Shown in pieces: positions 8,770-17,646 of a stretch of DNA of 64,000 bases. Below the pieces are notes generated by a model that worked only from the letters and a program-made list of their open reading frames with translations, had not been told where the DNA came from and made no database searches. Source of the DNA: Streptomyces sp. NRRL B-3428. Its GTDB lineage: Bacteria; Actinomycetota; Actinomycetes; Streptomycetales; Streptomycetaceae. The DNA lies in NCBI GenBank assembly GCA_000721375.1, contig JOGW01000007.1:360890-424889 (forward strand), given 5' to 3'. Every line of letters begins with the position of its first letter. Position 1 is the first letter of the stretch. Made by a program: the position numbers and the translations under genes.

Positions 8770-10065
8770 ATGAGATCTGCCTGGCGCCACGCCCTGGCCC
8801 CCCTGCTCGTCCCCGTCGTCTTCCTCGTCCTGCAGGTGGCCGGCGGCGCCCCGCACACGACCTTCCCCGACACCACCCGCTACGCCCGCGCCGCCGAACA
8901 GCACGCGGGGCACGGCCGGGACGAGGCGCAGGCCACGGCGGTGCGGTACTTCTGCGCCCAGCGGGCGCGGGCCGAGGGCCGCGAGGCCGCGCTCGACGCG
9001 CTACCGCCGGATCTCGGCGACGTGGTGGCGAAGAGCGAGGCGGCGTGTCTGCGACGCTTCGGCGGTCTTGCCGATGTCACCACCACCGATGCCCGCTACC
9101 AGTCCATCTTCACCTCACGCTGGGCCTATCCGTGGACGCTTGTGCCGTTCACCGCGACCCTCGGGCTCGCGGACGGACTGCGGGTGCACGGACTCCTGGT
9201 CACCGGAGGCTGCGCACTGCTCGCCTTCGGACTGCTGCGCTGCGCCGGGCTCGGCCGGCGGGCGGCCATGGCCGGTCAGGTGGCCCTGCTCGCCACACCG
9301 CTCGGCTGGTGGTCCCTGCAGCCGCTCACCGAAGGGCTGACGCTGGCCTGCGTGCTCGGCTCCGTGTGGGGAGCAGTCGGGCTCCTGCGTACGAAAGGGA
9401 ACAAGCCCTCTCCGCTGCCGTACGCCGCCCTCCTGGCCGGCTCACTCGTGGCGTGCTTCCTGGTGCGCTACTCCACCTCGCTGCTCCTGAGCGGGGCCGT
9501 CGCCGCGGCCGGAGCGCTCATCGCCCTCGTCCGCAGACGGGGTGCCATCGCGCCCGTCGGCGGGGCGCTGTGGGTCACGGCGGTGGCCGGCGTCGCCACG
9601 CTCGCCGGCGCGGGCGCCATCGCCGCCCTCGGTCTTCCGTCGTCCACGGTCACCCTGCAGGACACCTTCACCAAGCACTTCCGGCTGCCCCTGGTGCCGG
9701 ATCCCTGGCCCAGGCTGTGGGATCTCAACTGGGCCTACTGGAGCCACTGGTGGGGCGAGCAGGTCACCCAGCCCTACTTCCTCGCGCTGACCGCGGCGGC
9801 CTGCTGGGCCCTGTGGCACCGGGCGCGGGAACTCGGCCTGCTCTGCGCCCTGATCGCCCTGCTGGGAGCGGCGCAGGTGGCCGCGCATCCGCTGGTGGGC
9901 GAGGCCGAAAGGCTCGGTGTCCTGATGTGGCTGCCGGTCGCGCTGGGGCTGCCGTTCCTGCCCGGCGCCTGGGTCGAGCGCGCCCGCGCCAAGGCCACGA
10001 TGGAAGCGGACCGGGCCCGCACGGAGGACACCGTGCGGGCGTCCGAGCCGCTCAACTCACGCTGA
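8770..10065 (+). CDS. Polytopic membrane protein, possible GT-C-like glycosyltransferase
   Basis: This 431-residue protein has an N-terminal hydrophobic segment (LAPLLVPVVFLVLQVAG). A ~90-residue extracytoplasmic loop follows, beginning FPDTTRYARAAEQ, and then about eight further hydrophobic helices. An acidic residue early in the first loop of a multi-spanning protein is the general GT-C pattern, but the DTTRY motif is only suggestive. CGGAG lies 8 nt before the ATG. The C-terminus is a charged cytoplasmic tail. It is convergent with the broken oxidoreductase downstream; the last codons overlap. An alternative is a polymerase or flippase subunit of the same polymer system. Confidence 0.6.
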   Translation: MRSAWRHALAPLLVPVVFLVLQVAGGAPHTTFPDTTRYARAAEQHAGHGRDEAQATAVRYFCAQRARAEGREAALDALPPDLGDVVAKSEAACLRRFGGLADVTTTDARYQSIFTSRWAYPWTLVPFTATLGLADGLRVHGLLVTGGCALLAFGLLRCAGLGRRAAMAGQVALLATPLGWWSLQPLTEGLTLACVLGSVWGAVGLLRTKGNKPSPLPYAALLAGSLVACFLVRYSTSLLLSGAVAAAGALIALVRRRGAIAPVGGALWVTAVAGVATLAGAGAIAALGLPSSTVTLQDTFTKHFRLPLVPDPWPRLWDLNWAYWSHWWGEQVTQPYFLALTAAACWALWHRARELGLLCALIALLGAAQVAAHPLVGEAERLGVLMWLPVALGLPFLPGAWVERARAKATMEADRARTEDTVRASEPLNSR

Positions 10066-10572
10066 GCGCTGACACCGCGCCGGGCACACCCCGCCGCGCG
10101 GCGGGCAGCCGTACCGAACCGCGCCGCGCCGCTGAGCCGCCTCAAGGACCGCCCCCGCCACCTCGACCGTCCGCAGCCCTTCGGCCGGCGTCACGATCCC
10201 GGTGCTCCCGGCACTCCCTGCACTCCCGGTGCCTTCCTTGCCGGACACGGCGTCACGGAAGGCCATCGCGGCCTTCCGCGGTGTCAGCGAGGGCGACATG
10301 ATCCGCTTCGCCGCGCCCAAGCGGGAGCCGCTGCTCGTGGAGCACGACTCTTCGTGCAGGGCGGTGGGGCAGGCGACCACGGCGTAGTCGAGGCCGAGCG
10401 CGAGCAGTTCGGGCATCGTCGCGACCACCGGTGCGCCGCGCGCCGCGCCCTGCGGATCGCCCGCCGGGCCCATGACGCCCACAAGGTCGACGCCGTCCAG
10501 GCAGGACAGGACCCGCGCGTGGTTGCGGCCCATCGCGCCGAGGCCGACAAGTCCCGCTCGCAGCACGCTCAT
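10057..10572 (-). pseudogene. Broken Gfo/Idh/MocA-family oxidoreductase with internal deletion and an inverted segment
   Basis: The start is intact: the ATG overlaps the DegT stop (ATGA), and the first ~85 residues form a normal Rossmann half (LRAGLVGLGAMGRNHARVL ... YAVVACPTALHEE). The C-terminal end is also readable on the minus strand (AFRDAVSGKEG ... GIVTPAEGLRTVEVAGAVLEAAQ). The catalytic middle is missing, roughly 180 codons by comparison with ordinary family members. About 80 bp of the expected C-terminal domain (10265-10351) read on the plus strand as AFRGVSEGDMIRF followed by PKREPLLVEHD. Flipping it back would give EPLLVEHD next to AFRDAVSG, the normal order for this family. A second shift near the end is possible, because another minus frame gives VRLPAARRG. 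The product cannot be an active dehydrogenase. Confidence 0.85.
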
Positions 10573-11681
10573 TCGGCCGTCCCCAGCTCCGCCATGATCT
10601 CGTTCACCGCGTCGGCGATGCACCGCACCCCGACCTCACTCACTCCGGGATGCACGGGCAGGGAGAGCACCGCCTCGCACGCACGGTCCGTCTCCGTCAG
10701 CGGCGGCCGCGCGGGGTCGTTGTACGGGCGCAGACGGTGGATGGGCGTCGGGTAGTAGACGGCGCAGCCGATGCCGCGCTCCTGCAACCGCTCGGCCAGC
10801 GCGTCCCGGTGACCGTCCGGCACCCGCACCGTGTACTGGTGGTAGACGTGCTGCGCACCGTCCGCGACCCGCGGTGTGCCCACGCCTTCGAGGAGCGAGT
10901 CGAGCGTCTTGGCGTTCGCCCTGCGCCGCTCCGTCCACTCACCGAGCCGGCCGAGCTGCACCCGGCCGATGGCCGCGGCCACATCCGTCATCCGCATGTT
11001 GGCGCCGACGATCTCGTTGGCGTAGCGCTGCTCCATGCCCTGGTTGCGCAGCAGCCGCAGCGTACGGGCGAGTTCGGAGTCATCGGTGGTGATCATGCCG
11101 CCCTCGAGGGCGTGCATGTTCTTCGTCGGATAGAAGCTGAAGGCCGCCGCGCTGCCGAAACCGCCCACGGGCCGTCCGTGCAGCTGCGCGCCGTGCGCCT
11201 GGCAGGCGTCCTCCAGGATGGCGAGGCCATGGCGCCCGGCGAGCTTCATGATGCGGTCCATGTCGGCCGGGTGCCCGTAGAGGTGGACCGGCATGACCGC
11301 CACGGTCCTCGGGCCGATCACGGCGGCCGCGGCGCTCGGGTCGAGGCAGTACGTGACGGGGTCGATGTCCGCGAAGACGGGTTCGGCGCCCACGAGACGT
11401 ACGGCGTTGGCGCTGGCCGCGAAGGAGAACGACGGCACGACCACCTCGTCGCCGCGTCCGATGCCGAGCGCCATCAGGCTCAACTGGAGTGCGGAGGTAC
11501 CGGAGTTCACCGCGACACAGTGCAACCCGTCGACGAGCCGCTCACCGAACTCCTCCTCGAACGCCGCCACTTCGGGCCCTTGGACCACCCGCCCACTGCG
11601 CAGCACCCGCACTGCTGCCTCGATCTCGGCTTCGCCGATCACCGGCCGCGCGGCCGGGATGGTGGGGGTGGCGGCACCCAT
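10569..11681 (-). CDS. DegT/DnrJ/EryC1/StrS-family PLP-dependent sugar aminotransferase
   Basis: This 370-residue protein is of normal family length. It shows NSGTSALQLSLMALGIG (phosphate-binding loop, residue ~59), EDACQAHGA (the aspartate that contacts the PLP nitrogen, ~158) and SFYPTKNMHALEGG with Lys187 as the Schiff-base lysine. CGGAGA lies 6-7 nt before the ATG. Family members transaminate keto-sugar nucleotides to amino sugars, or act as sugar dehydratases in a minority. The keto sugar is often made by a Gfo/Idh oxidoreductase encoded alongside, as in the Wlb pathway. Here that partner follows with a 4-nt overlap but is destroyed. The aminotransferase itself looks intact and may now use another keto-sugar supply or be on its way to decay. 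Confidence 0.92.
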   Translation of the reverse strand: MGAATPTIPAARPVIGEAEIEAAVRVLRSGRVVQGPEVAAFEEEFGERLVDGLHCVAVNSGTSALQLSLMALGIGRGDEVVVPSFSFAASANAVRLVGAEPVFADIDPVTYCLDPSAAAAVIGPRTVAVMPVHLYGHPADMDRIMKLAGRHGLAILEDACQAHGAQLHGRPVGGFGSAAAFSFYPTKNMHALEGGMITTDDSELARTLRLLRNQGMEQRYANEIVGANMRMTDVAAAIGRVQLGRLGEWTERRRANAKTLDSLLEGVGTPRVADGAQHVYHQYTVRVPDGHRDALAERLQERGIGCAVYYPTPIHRLRPYNDPARPPLTETDRACEAVLSLPVHPGVSEVGVRCIADAVNEIMAELGTAE

Positions 11682-11863
11682 GGACTGTCTCCGTTCGGGA
11701 GCGAGCGATGAACGCCGACGCTCCCGTGACGGGAGCCAGGCCTGCTCTCAACTCCCGTACGACGAAGGTGGTTTTGACCTCCGTCACCCATTCCACCCCA
11801 AGTGATTATGCATACGATGAACCAGATTGCCCGATTAGATCCCCCCGGCTTGTGGTCCGTGAC

Positions 11864-13936
11864 TCAGACCCCGAACACCGCCCGCACCACCCGCCCCGCG
11901 GCGCCCCCGTCCTCGTACGGGCAAAAGCGCGCCCTGAACGCCTCGCGCAGTTTCGTCGTGTCCTCGGTGTCCCAGCCGCCGTCCCTCAGCAGCGAGATCA
12001 GCTCGTCCTCGGTCTGCGCCACCGCGCCCGGGGTCTCGCCGGGCAGGCCCGAGAGCAGGTCGAAGTACGCGCCGCGGGCGAGCCGGTAGGCCTGCCAGTC
12101 GGGGGCGTACGTGACGATCGGGCGGTTGAGGCAGGCGTAGTCGAACATCAGGGACGAGTAGTCCGTGATCAGCGCGTCGGCGGCCAGGCAGAGGTCCTCC
12201 ACGCGGGCGTGGCCCGTGACGTCGAGGATCTGGGGGTGGGCGGCGAGGTCGGCCGAGGCGCCGTAGAAGTAGTGGGCGCGGACCAGGACGACGTACGACG
12301 GGCCGAGTGCGCGCACGAGCCGGAGCAGGTCGAGCCGGGGCAGGAAGCCCTTCTGGTAGTCGCGGTGCGTGGGTGCATAGAGCAGCACCTTGCGGCCGTC
12401 CCCGATGCCGAGGCCCTCGCGGATCCGCCGCACGTCCTCGGCGGCGGCCGCGAAGAAGACGTCGTTACGGGGATAGCCGAGCTCGAGGGCCTGGTACGCG
12501 GACGGGTAGACCCGCTCCCAGATCTCCGTGGAGTGCGGGTTGGCGGAGAGGCTGTAGTCCCACTGGTCGGTGTGGTCGAGGACCTTCTGGAAGCTGATGC
12601 CGTGGGTGCCCGCCGGATAGCGGCGCTGGTCGAGGCCCATCTTCTTGAGCGGGGTTCCGTGGTGGGTCTGGAGGTAGACCTGGCCGGGGCGTTTGACGAA
12701 ACCGCCGGGGAACGAGGCGTTGTTGATCAGGTAGGTGGCGCGGGCCATCGTCTGCCAGTAGCGGCGCGAGCCCTCGATCACATACGGGACGCCGACCGGG
12801 ACCTTGTCGCGGTGGCGACCGGAGACCACCCAGACGCCCTTGATGTGCGGCGCGAGTTCGCGGGCCTTCTCGTAGACCGCGAGCGGATTGCAGGCGAGGC
12901 CCCGGTTCCAGTACGCGCTGTACACGGCCAGGTTCGGGTCGAGTGCGCGGCGGCGGTCGGCGCGGTAGGCGAGCTTCATCACCTTCGTCCGCAGCCGCTT
13001 CTTGTGCCGGATCAGGGCCGAACGGGCCGCGCGCAGCCGCCCGTTCGCGGTCCGCAGCGTCTCGAAGGCGGTGTACGAACCGGTGGCCAGCGCACGCTGT
13101 GCGTCCCCGGCCGGTTCGTGGCCGTCCGGCCGGTAGGTGCGGTGCAGGCGCGCGGCGGCCCGGAAGAAGTCGGCGCGGTCACCGGGTCGGATCCGGCCCG
13201 GGTCCGCCAGGACGGTGAGCAAGTGATCGACGGCGTACGGGAAGAGGCGCGCACCCGCCGGCGAGCTCAGGAGTCGCTCGTACCGGTCGGTGATCGCGAA
13301 GTGCGTACGGCCCGGCGTCGTGGAGTGGCTGCCGCCGCGGCGCAGCCGCCAGCGCACACAGACGCGGTCGAGCATCCGCAGCCGCTCGCCCGCGAGCAGG
13401 GTCGAGCGGTGCACGGGGATCACGTCCTCGTACGGGCCGTCGTCGAAGTGCAGCGAGTGGGTGATCCAGAACGAGCGGCGCAGCACGCGGTTCCAGGCGG
13501 CGGGTGTCACCGCGAGCGGATCGGCTCCGGCGGCCAGTCGGTCGCCGCCCGGGCGCACCGTCTCCCACCAGTCCACCCGGTCGTGCCCGAAGAGCAGGAC
13601 GTCACACATCACGTCCAGGGCGTCGTCGATCGCGTCGAGGGCGCCGGGAAGCAGCAGATCGTCCCCGTCGAGGAAGAGCAGGAACTCACCGGTGGCGCGC
13701 TCGGCGCCCGCGTTACGGGCGGCGCCGATCCCGCCGTGCCGTTCGAGTCGTACGAGCCGGACGCGTTGATCACGTTCCGCATACTCCGCGGCGATGGCGG
13801 CGCAGGCATCGGGTGAACAGTCGTCGACGACGATCAGTTCGAGGTCGCGACAGGACTGCGCGAGTACGGACTCCAGGCATTCGCGCAGGTAGCCCTGGAC
13901 TCGATAGGTGGGTACGACAACGGAGAAGCGGGCCAT
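11864..13936 (-). CDS. GT2 glycosyltransferase fused to TagF/TagB-like CDP-polyol phosphotransferase
   Basis: This 690-residue protein has two domains. Residues 1-~280 are GT2 (FSVVVPTYRVQGYL, VDDCSPDAC, FLDGDDLLLP). Residues ~330-690 match CDP-glycerol:poly(glycerophosphate) glycerophosphotransferases: VYLQTHHGTPLKKMGLD near residue 420, GYPRNDV, VLLYAPTHRDY, VLVRAHYFYG and LITDYSSLMFDYA near 590. TagF-type enzymes bind CDP-polyol with the HGTP and DYSS segments. The enzyme would act at the inner membrane face on a lipid-linked chain. GTGAGG lies just upstream of the ATG. It is a close relative of the 729-residue protein at 28803. Whether the polyol is glycerol, ribitol or something else cannot be read. 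Confidence 0.88.
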   Translation of the reverse strand: MARFSVVVPTYRVQGYLRECLESVLAQSCRDLELIVVDDCSPDACAAIAAEYAERDQRVRLVRLERHGGIGAARNAGAERATGEFLLFLDGDDLLLPGALDAIDDALDVMCDVLLFGHDRVDWWETVRPGGDRLAAGADPLAVTPAAWNRVLRRSFWITHSLHFDDGPYEDVIPVHRSTLLAGERLRMLDRVCVRWRLRRGGSHSTTPGRTHFAITDRYERLLSSPAGARLFPYAVDHLLTVLADPGRIRPGDRADFFRAAARLHRTYRPDGHEPAGDAQRALATGSYTAFETLRTANGRLRAARSALIRHKKRLRTKVMKLAYRADRRRALDPNLAVYSAYWNRGLACNPLAVYEKARELAPHIKGVWVVSGRHRDKVPVGVPYVIEGSRRYWQTMARATYLINNASFPGGFVKRPGQVYLQTHHGTPLKKMGLDQRRYPAGTHGISFQKVLDHTDQWDYSLSANPHSTEIWERVYPSAYQALELGYPRNDVFFAAAAEDVRRIREGLGIGDGRKVLLYAPTHRDYQKGFLPRLDLLRLVRALGPSYVVLVRAHYFYGASADLAAHPQILDVTGHARVEDLCLAADALITDYSSLMFDYACLNRPIVTYAPDWQAYRLARGAYFDLLSGLPGETPGAVAQTEDELISLLRDGGWDTEDTTKLREAFRARFCPYEDGGAAGRVVRAVFGV

Positions 13937-13990
13937 GCCTCACGACGGTAGTCACCGGCGCGGGCCCTGTCGAAGACCTCGAAGCTTGTT

Positions 13991-14005
13991 GCGGAAAGGT
14001 TCCGC
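13991..14005. promoter_or_regulatory. Small inverted repeat in the 221-bp divergent intergenic region
   Basis: GCGGAA AGG TTCCGC is a perfect 6-bp inverted repeat, followed on the plus strand by a T-rich stretch. It lies between the divergent starts of two GT2-TagF genes (13936 and 14158), so it could be an operator or an attenuator for either. No promoter boxes were convincing in this gap. Confidence 0.3.
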
Positions 14006-14157
14006 TTCTGTTCTGGAGCGGCTGCGGTGTGCCTAATACGGCAATGGAAGTCCTGAGGGTCACCCGATCCAGGGAACAAGTGACAGGGAGTTGACGGGAA
14101 CGGGCAAAGAGGGCGGACGGCACCACCGGTCTCGCTCTGCGCAGAAAGGTCCGCCCC

Positions 14158-17100
14158 GTGCAGCACAGCCCCGCCTCGTCCCTGCCCCGACTCACCGTCG
14201 TCGTCCCGATCTACAACGTCGAGGACTACCTCGAGGACTGTCTGCGTTCGATCGCGGGCCAGACCCTCAAGGGCCTCGAAGTCGTCCTGGTCGACGACGG
14301 GTCCACCGACGACAGTCCGCGGATCGCCCGCGCGTTCGCCACCCGCGATCCGCGCTTCCGCTATGTCCGGCAGGAGAACGCGGGCCTGAGTGCCGCCCGT
14401 AACACCGGGGTGCGCGAGTCGGATCCGGCGATCGAGTTCCTGACCTTCGTCGACAGCGACGACGTCGTGCCGTTCGACGCGTACGAGCGGATGGTCACCA
14501 GCCTCGACGCCTCCGGCTCGGACTTCGCCACCGGCAACGTGTGGCGGCTGAGCGAGCGCGGCCGGCAGCAGGCCTGGCAGTACAAGTGGCTGACCAAGGA
14601 CCGCACCCGCACCCACATCACCCGCGACACCGAGCTGCTCGCGGACCGGGTGGCCTGGAACAAGGTGTTCCGGCGCACGTTCTGGGACGCGCACGAGTTC
14701 ACCTTCCCCGAGGGCCGGCTCTACGAGGACACCCCGGTGATGATCCCGGCGCACTTCCTCGCCGGCGCGGTCGACGTCCTCTCCGCCCACGTCTACTACT
14801 GGCGGGTGCGCGAGGGTTCGATCACCCGGCGGCGCAGCGAGGTCAAGGGCGTACGCGACCGGATCGCGGCCTGCGACAGCGTGAGCCGCTTCCTGGGTGA
14901 GCGTTTCCCGCAGCACAAGCGGACGTACGACCTGTCCTGCCTGCGCGACGACTTCATCTACTTCCTGGAGGGCCTGCCGATGGGCGGGCCCGAGTACCGC
15001 TCCGCGTTCCTCGCCGACACGGCCGCCTTCCTGAAGCGCTCCGACGCCTCGCTGATCCATGAACTCCCCGTCGACCTGCGGATCAAATGGCAGTTGGTAC
15101 GCGAGGGACGCACCGCCGAGCTGATCGAGCTGCTCTCCTACGCGCAGCGCAACGGCACCGCCTTCGAGGTGCGCGGCGGTCTGCGCCGCCGGGCCGCCTA
15201 CCCGGGCGTCGAGGGCATGCCCCGACGGCTCGCACGTCTCGGCAAGCGTGAACTGCCGGTCGTGGCGCGGGTCAGTGAGTCCCGCTGGGACGAGGACGGC
15301 AAGCTGCGGATCAGCGGCTACGCGTACGTCCGCAATCTCGAAGCCACCCGCCCCGGCCACTCCATCAAGATGGGCCTGCTGAAGTCCGCGCACAGCCGCG
15401 GACAGTTCCGCCGGGTGGCGACCCGGACGGTCTCGCGGCCCGACGCCACCGTCAACTCCGGTCAGCAGCTGCACTGTTACGACTACTCGGGCTTCGAGAT
15501 GACCGTCGACCCCGAGCAGCTCAAGGTGGGCGGGCGCTGGCGGCCCGGCAACTGGCTGCTCGGGGTGGTCGTCGCCGGGCACGGCACCGTGCGCCGGGCG
15601 GCGGTGCGCGCGCTCGACGGCGCCTCCGCCCAGTCCGTCGTACGGGAACTCGGTGACGGTCTGCGTCTGGTGCTCGGCTACTCGCAAGGCCGTCTGGTGC
15701 TGCGCGTCCAGGAGTACGCGGCCCGGGTCGAGACCCATGAGCGCGAGGGCGACGACATGGTCCTGCGCGGCCGGCTGCGCTCCGGGACCCGGCCCGAGAC
15801 GCTGCGCCTGACCCACCAGGACAGCGAGTGCGACTATCCGGTGGAACGGGCGGGCGACGAGTTCACGGTGCGCGTACCGCTCGCGGACCTCGAATGCGTA
15901 CCGCCGACTCCGCATCGCGCGCCCAAGGAGGTCGAGCCCCAGCACGGCGACCGCTGGGCGGCCAACCTCGTCCTGCCCGGCGGCGCCCTCAAGTCCCTTG
16001 CCGCCAGCGCCGATCTGGCCCCCGGCCGCTACGACACCGGCCGCGCCCGCTACGCCGTGGGCCGTGAGGTGTGCGCCACCGCCAACGACAACGGGCAGCT
16101 GGTCGTCGAGCTGACCCGGCAGCCCATCGCGGATGTGGCGCACTGGCTGGACGAGGGTGTCCTGGTGGTCGAGGGCACGGCGGCCCAGGACAGCTGGGGC
16201 CCCGCCGAACTCGTCCTGCGGCACAGCACCGACCTCACCGAAGTCGCCGCCCCTCTGGAACGCTCGGCAGGACGCTTCCGCGCCCGCCTCGTCCCCGCCA
16301 CCGCGCACGGCGGCCTTCCGCTGCCCGAGGGCCGCTGGTATCTGTTCCTGCGCGAGAAGCACGAGGCCGGGGAGGGTGTGCCGGTGCGGGTGCTCGCCTC
16401 GCTGGGCAGCGCGCTGCCCGTGGTCAAGGAGTGCGACGGCCGCGAGTTCGGCGTCGACCGGCGCTTCGGTGACCGGCTGCTCATCGACTCGGGCCCGGCC
16501 CTCGCGGCCGTCGAACGCGGCGCGTACCGCCAGGCCGAACTCCGCACCCGCCACTACCCGGTGCAGCGCGCGCTGCCGCTGCGCGCAAGCGTGCTCTACC
16601 TGGACGGCGAGTCACCGCGCGCGATCCACGAGGAACTCCTCGTGCGCGGCGCCGAGTTGGAGCACCTCTGGGTCACCCACGACCAGCAGACCCAGGTACC
16701 GCCGACCGCACGTGGCGTCATCCAGGGCAGCCGCGAGTGGTACGAGGCGCTGGCCCGCGCCCGCGTGATCGTCACGTCCGGGCACCTGCCCGACTGGTTC
16801 GAGCGCCGCGAGGGCCAGCGTGTGGTGCAGACCTGGCAGGGCACCCCGCTCAAGCGCGTGGGCCTGGACCTCACCGACACGCTCTACGCCGACCACTCCC
16901 ACCTCGACGCCCTGCCGCGCCTTGCGGCGCAGTGGAGCCTCCTGGTCTCCCCCAGCCGGCACGCCTCCGCGGTGCTGCCGCGCTCGCTCGGGTACGAGGG
17001 TGACGTCCTGGACGCCGGATCGCCGCGCAACGACGTGCTGTTCGCCGAGGACCGGGTGAAGATCGCCGACCGGGTACGCGCGGAGCTCGGCCTCTCCCCC

Positions 17101-17646
17101 GATGACGACCGCCGCATCGTCCTGTACGCCCCGACCTACCGCGACCACCTCGCCCACTCCGCGGGCCGCTTCCGCCACGAGCAGGCCCTCGACTTCGCGG
17201 CGCTGGAACGCGCGCTCGGCGAGGACCACATCCTCCTGGTGCGCCGCCACCCGCTCGCGGCGGGCCGTCTGCTCGGCGCCAACGCCCCGTTCGTACGGGA
17301 TGTGACCACGTACCCGAACGTGACCGAACTCCTGCTGATCGCGGACGCGTTGATCACCGACTACTCGTCGCTGATGTTCGACTTCGCGCACACCGGGCGG
17401 CCACTGCTCTTCCACACGTACGACCTGGAGCACTACCGCGACACGGTGCGCGGCTTCACCCTCGACTTCGAGGCGGCCGCACCGGGACCGCTGCTCGCGA
17501 CCGCCGGCGAACTCATCGAGGCGCTGCGCGATCTGGACGCGATGGCGGCGCGGCACGCGGACGCGTATGCGGCGTTCCGGCAGGCGTACGGGGACGCGGA
17601 CGACGGGCGGGCGGCGGCGAGGGTCGCGGACTGGATTCTGGGGTGA
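14158..17646 (+). CDS. Very large GT2-TagF fusion protein (teichoic-acid-type polymerase)
   Basis: This 1162-residue protein starts at a GTG preceded by GAAAGG. Residues 1-~330 are GT2 (LTVVVPIYNVEDYL, VDDGSTDDS, FVDSDDVVP). Residues ~370-780 are a long, beta-rich central region with repeated short modules (SESRWDEDGKLRISGYAYV and others) that I do not recognise. Residues ~800-1162 are TagF-like: QTWQGTPLKRVGLD at 891-904, GSPRNDVLF, IVLYAPTYRDH, LVRRHPLA and LITDYSSLMFDFA at 1065-1077. From memory, a TagF homologue of S. coelicolor (SCO2997) near NAD-glutamate dehydrogenase affects sporulation-wall teichoic acid; this gene or a neighbour may correspond. The gene overlaps the next by 4 nt. 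The HG of the usual HGTP motif is QG here, unlike the two intact paralogues. Confidence 0.88.
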   Translation: MQHSPASSLPRLTVVVPIYNVEDYLEDCLRSIAGQTLKGLEVVLVDDGSTDDSPRIARAFATRDPRFRYVRQENAGLSAARNTGVRESDPAIEFLTFVDSDDVVPFDAYERMVTSLDASGSDFATGNVWRLSERGRQQAWQYKWLTKDRTRTHITRDTELLADRVAWNKVFRRTFWDAHEFTFPEGRLYEDTPVMIPAHFLAGAVDVLSAHVYYWRVREGSITRRRSEVKGVRDRIAACDSVSRFLGERFPQHKRTYDLSCLRDDFIYFLEGLPMGGPEYRSAFLADTAAFLKRSDASLIHELPVDLRIKWQLVREGRTAELIELLSYAQRNGTAFEVRGGLRRRAAYPGVEGMPRRLARLGKRELPVVARVSESRWDEDGKLRISGYAYVRNLEATRPGHSIKMGLLKSAHSRGQFRRVATRTVSRPDATVNSGQQLHCYDYSGFEMTVDPEQLKVGGRWRPGNWLLGVVVAGHGTVRRAAVRALDGASAQSVVRELGDGLRLVLGYSQGRLVLRVQEYAARVETHEREGDDMVLRGRLRSGTRPETLRLTHQDSECDYPVERAGDEFTVRVPLADLECVPPTPHRAPKEVEPQHGDRWAANLVLPGGALKSLAASADLAPGRYDTGRARYAVGREVCATANDNGQLVVELTRQPIADVAHWLDEGVLVVEGTAAQDSWGPAELVLRHSTDLTEVAAPLERSAGRFRARLVPATAHGGLPLPEGRWYLFLREKHEAGEGVPVRVLASLGSALPVVKECDGREFGVDRRFGDRLLIDSGPALAAVERGAYRQAELRTRHYPVQRALPLRASVLYLDGESPRAIHEELLVRGAELEHLWVTHDQQTQVPPTARGVIQGSREWYEALARARVIVTSGHLPDWFERREGQRVVQTWQGTPLKRVGLDLTDTLYADHSHLDALPRLAAQWSLLVSPSRHASAVLPRSLGYEGDVLDAGSPRNDVLFAEDRVKIADRVRAELGLSPDDDRRIVLYAPTYRDHLAHSAGRFRHEQALDFAALERALGEDHILLVRRHPLAAGRLLGANAPFVRDVTTYPNVTELLLIADALITDYSSLMFDFAHTGRPLLFHTYDLEHYRDTVRGFTLDFEAAAPGPLLATAGELIEALRDLDAMAARHADAYAAFRQAYGDADDGRAAARVADWILG

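Noticed and set aside
13834..16554. Long open frame (906 codons) on the minus strand opposite the GT2-TagF gene
   Set aside because: It is the mirror of a strongly coding plus-strand gene in very G+C-rich DNA; the protein has no domain and no ribosome-binding site.
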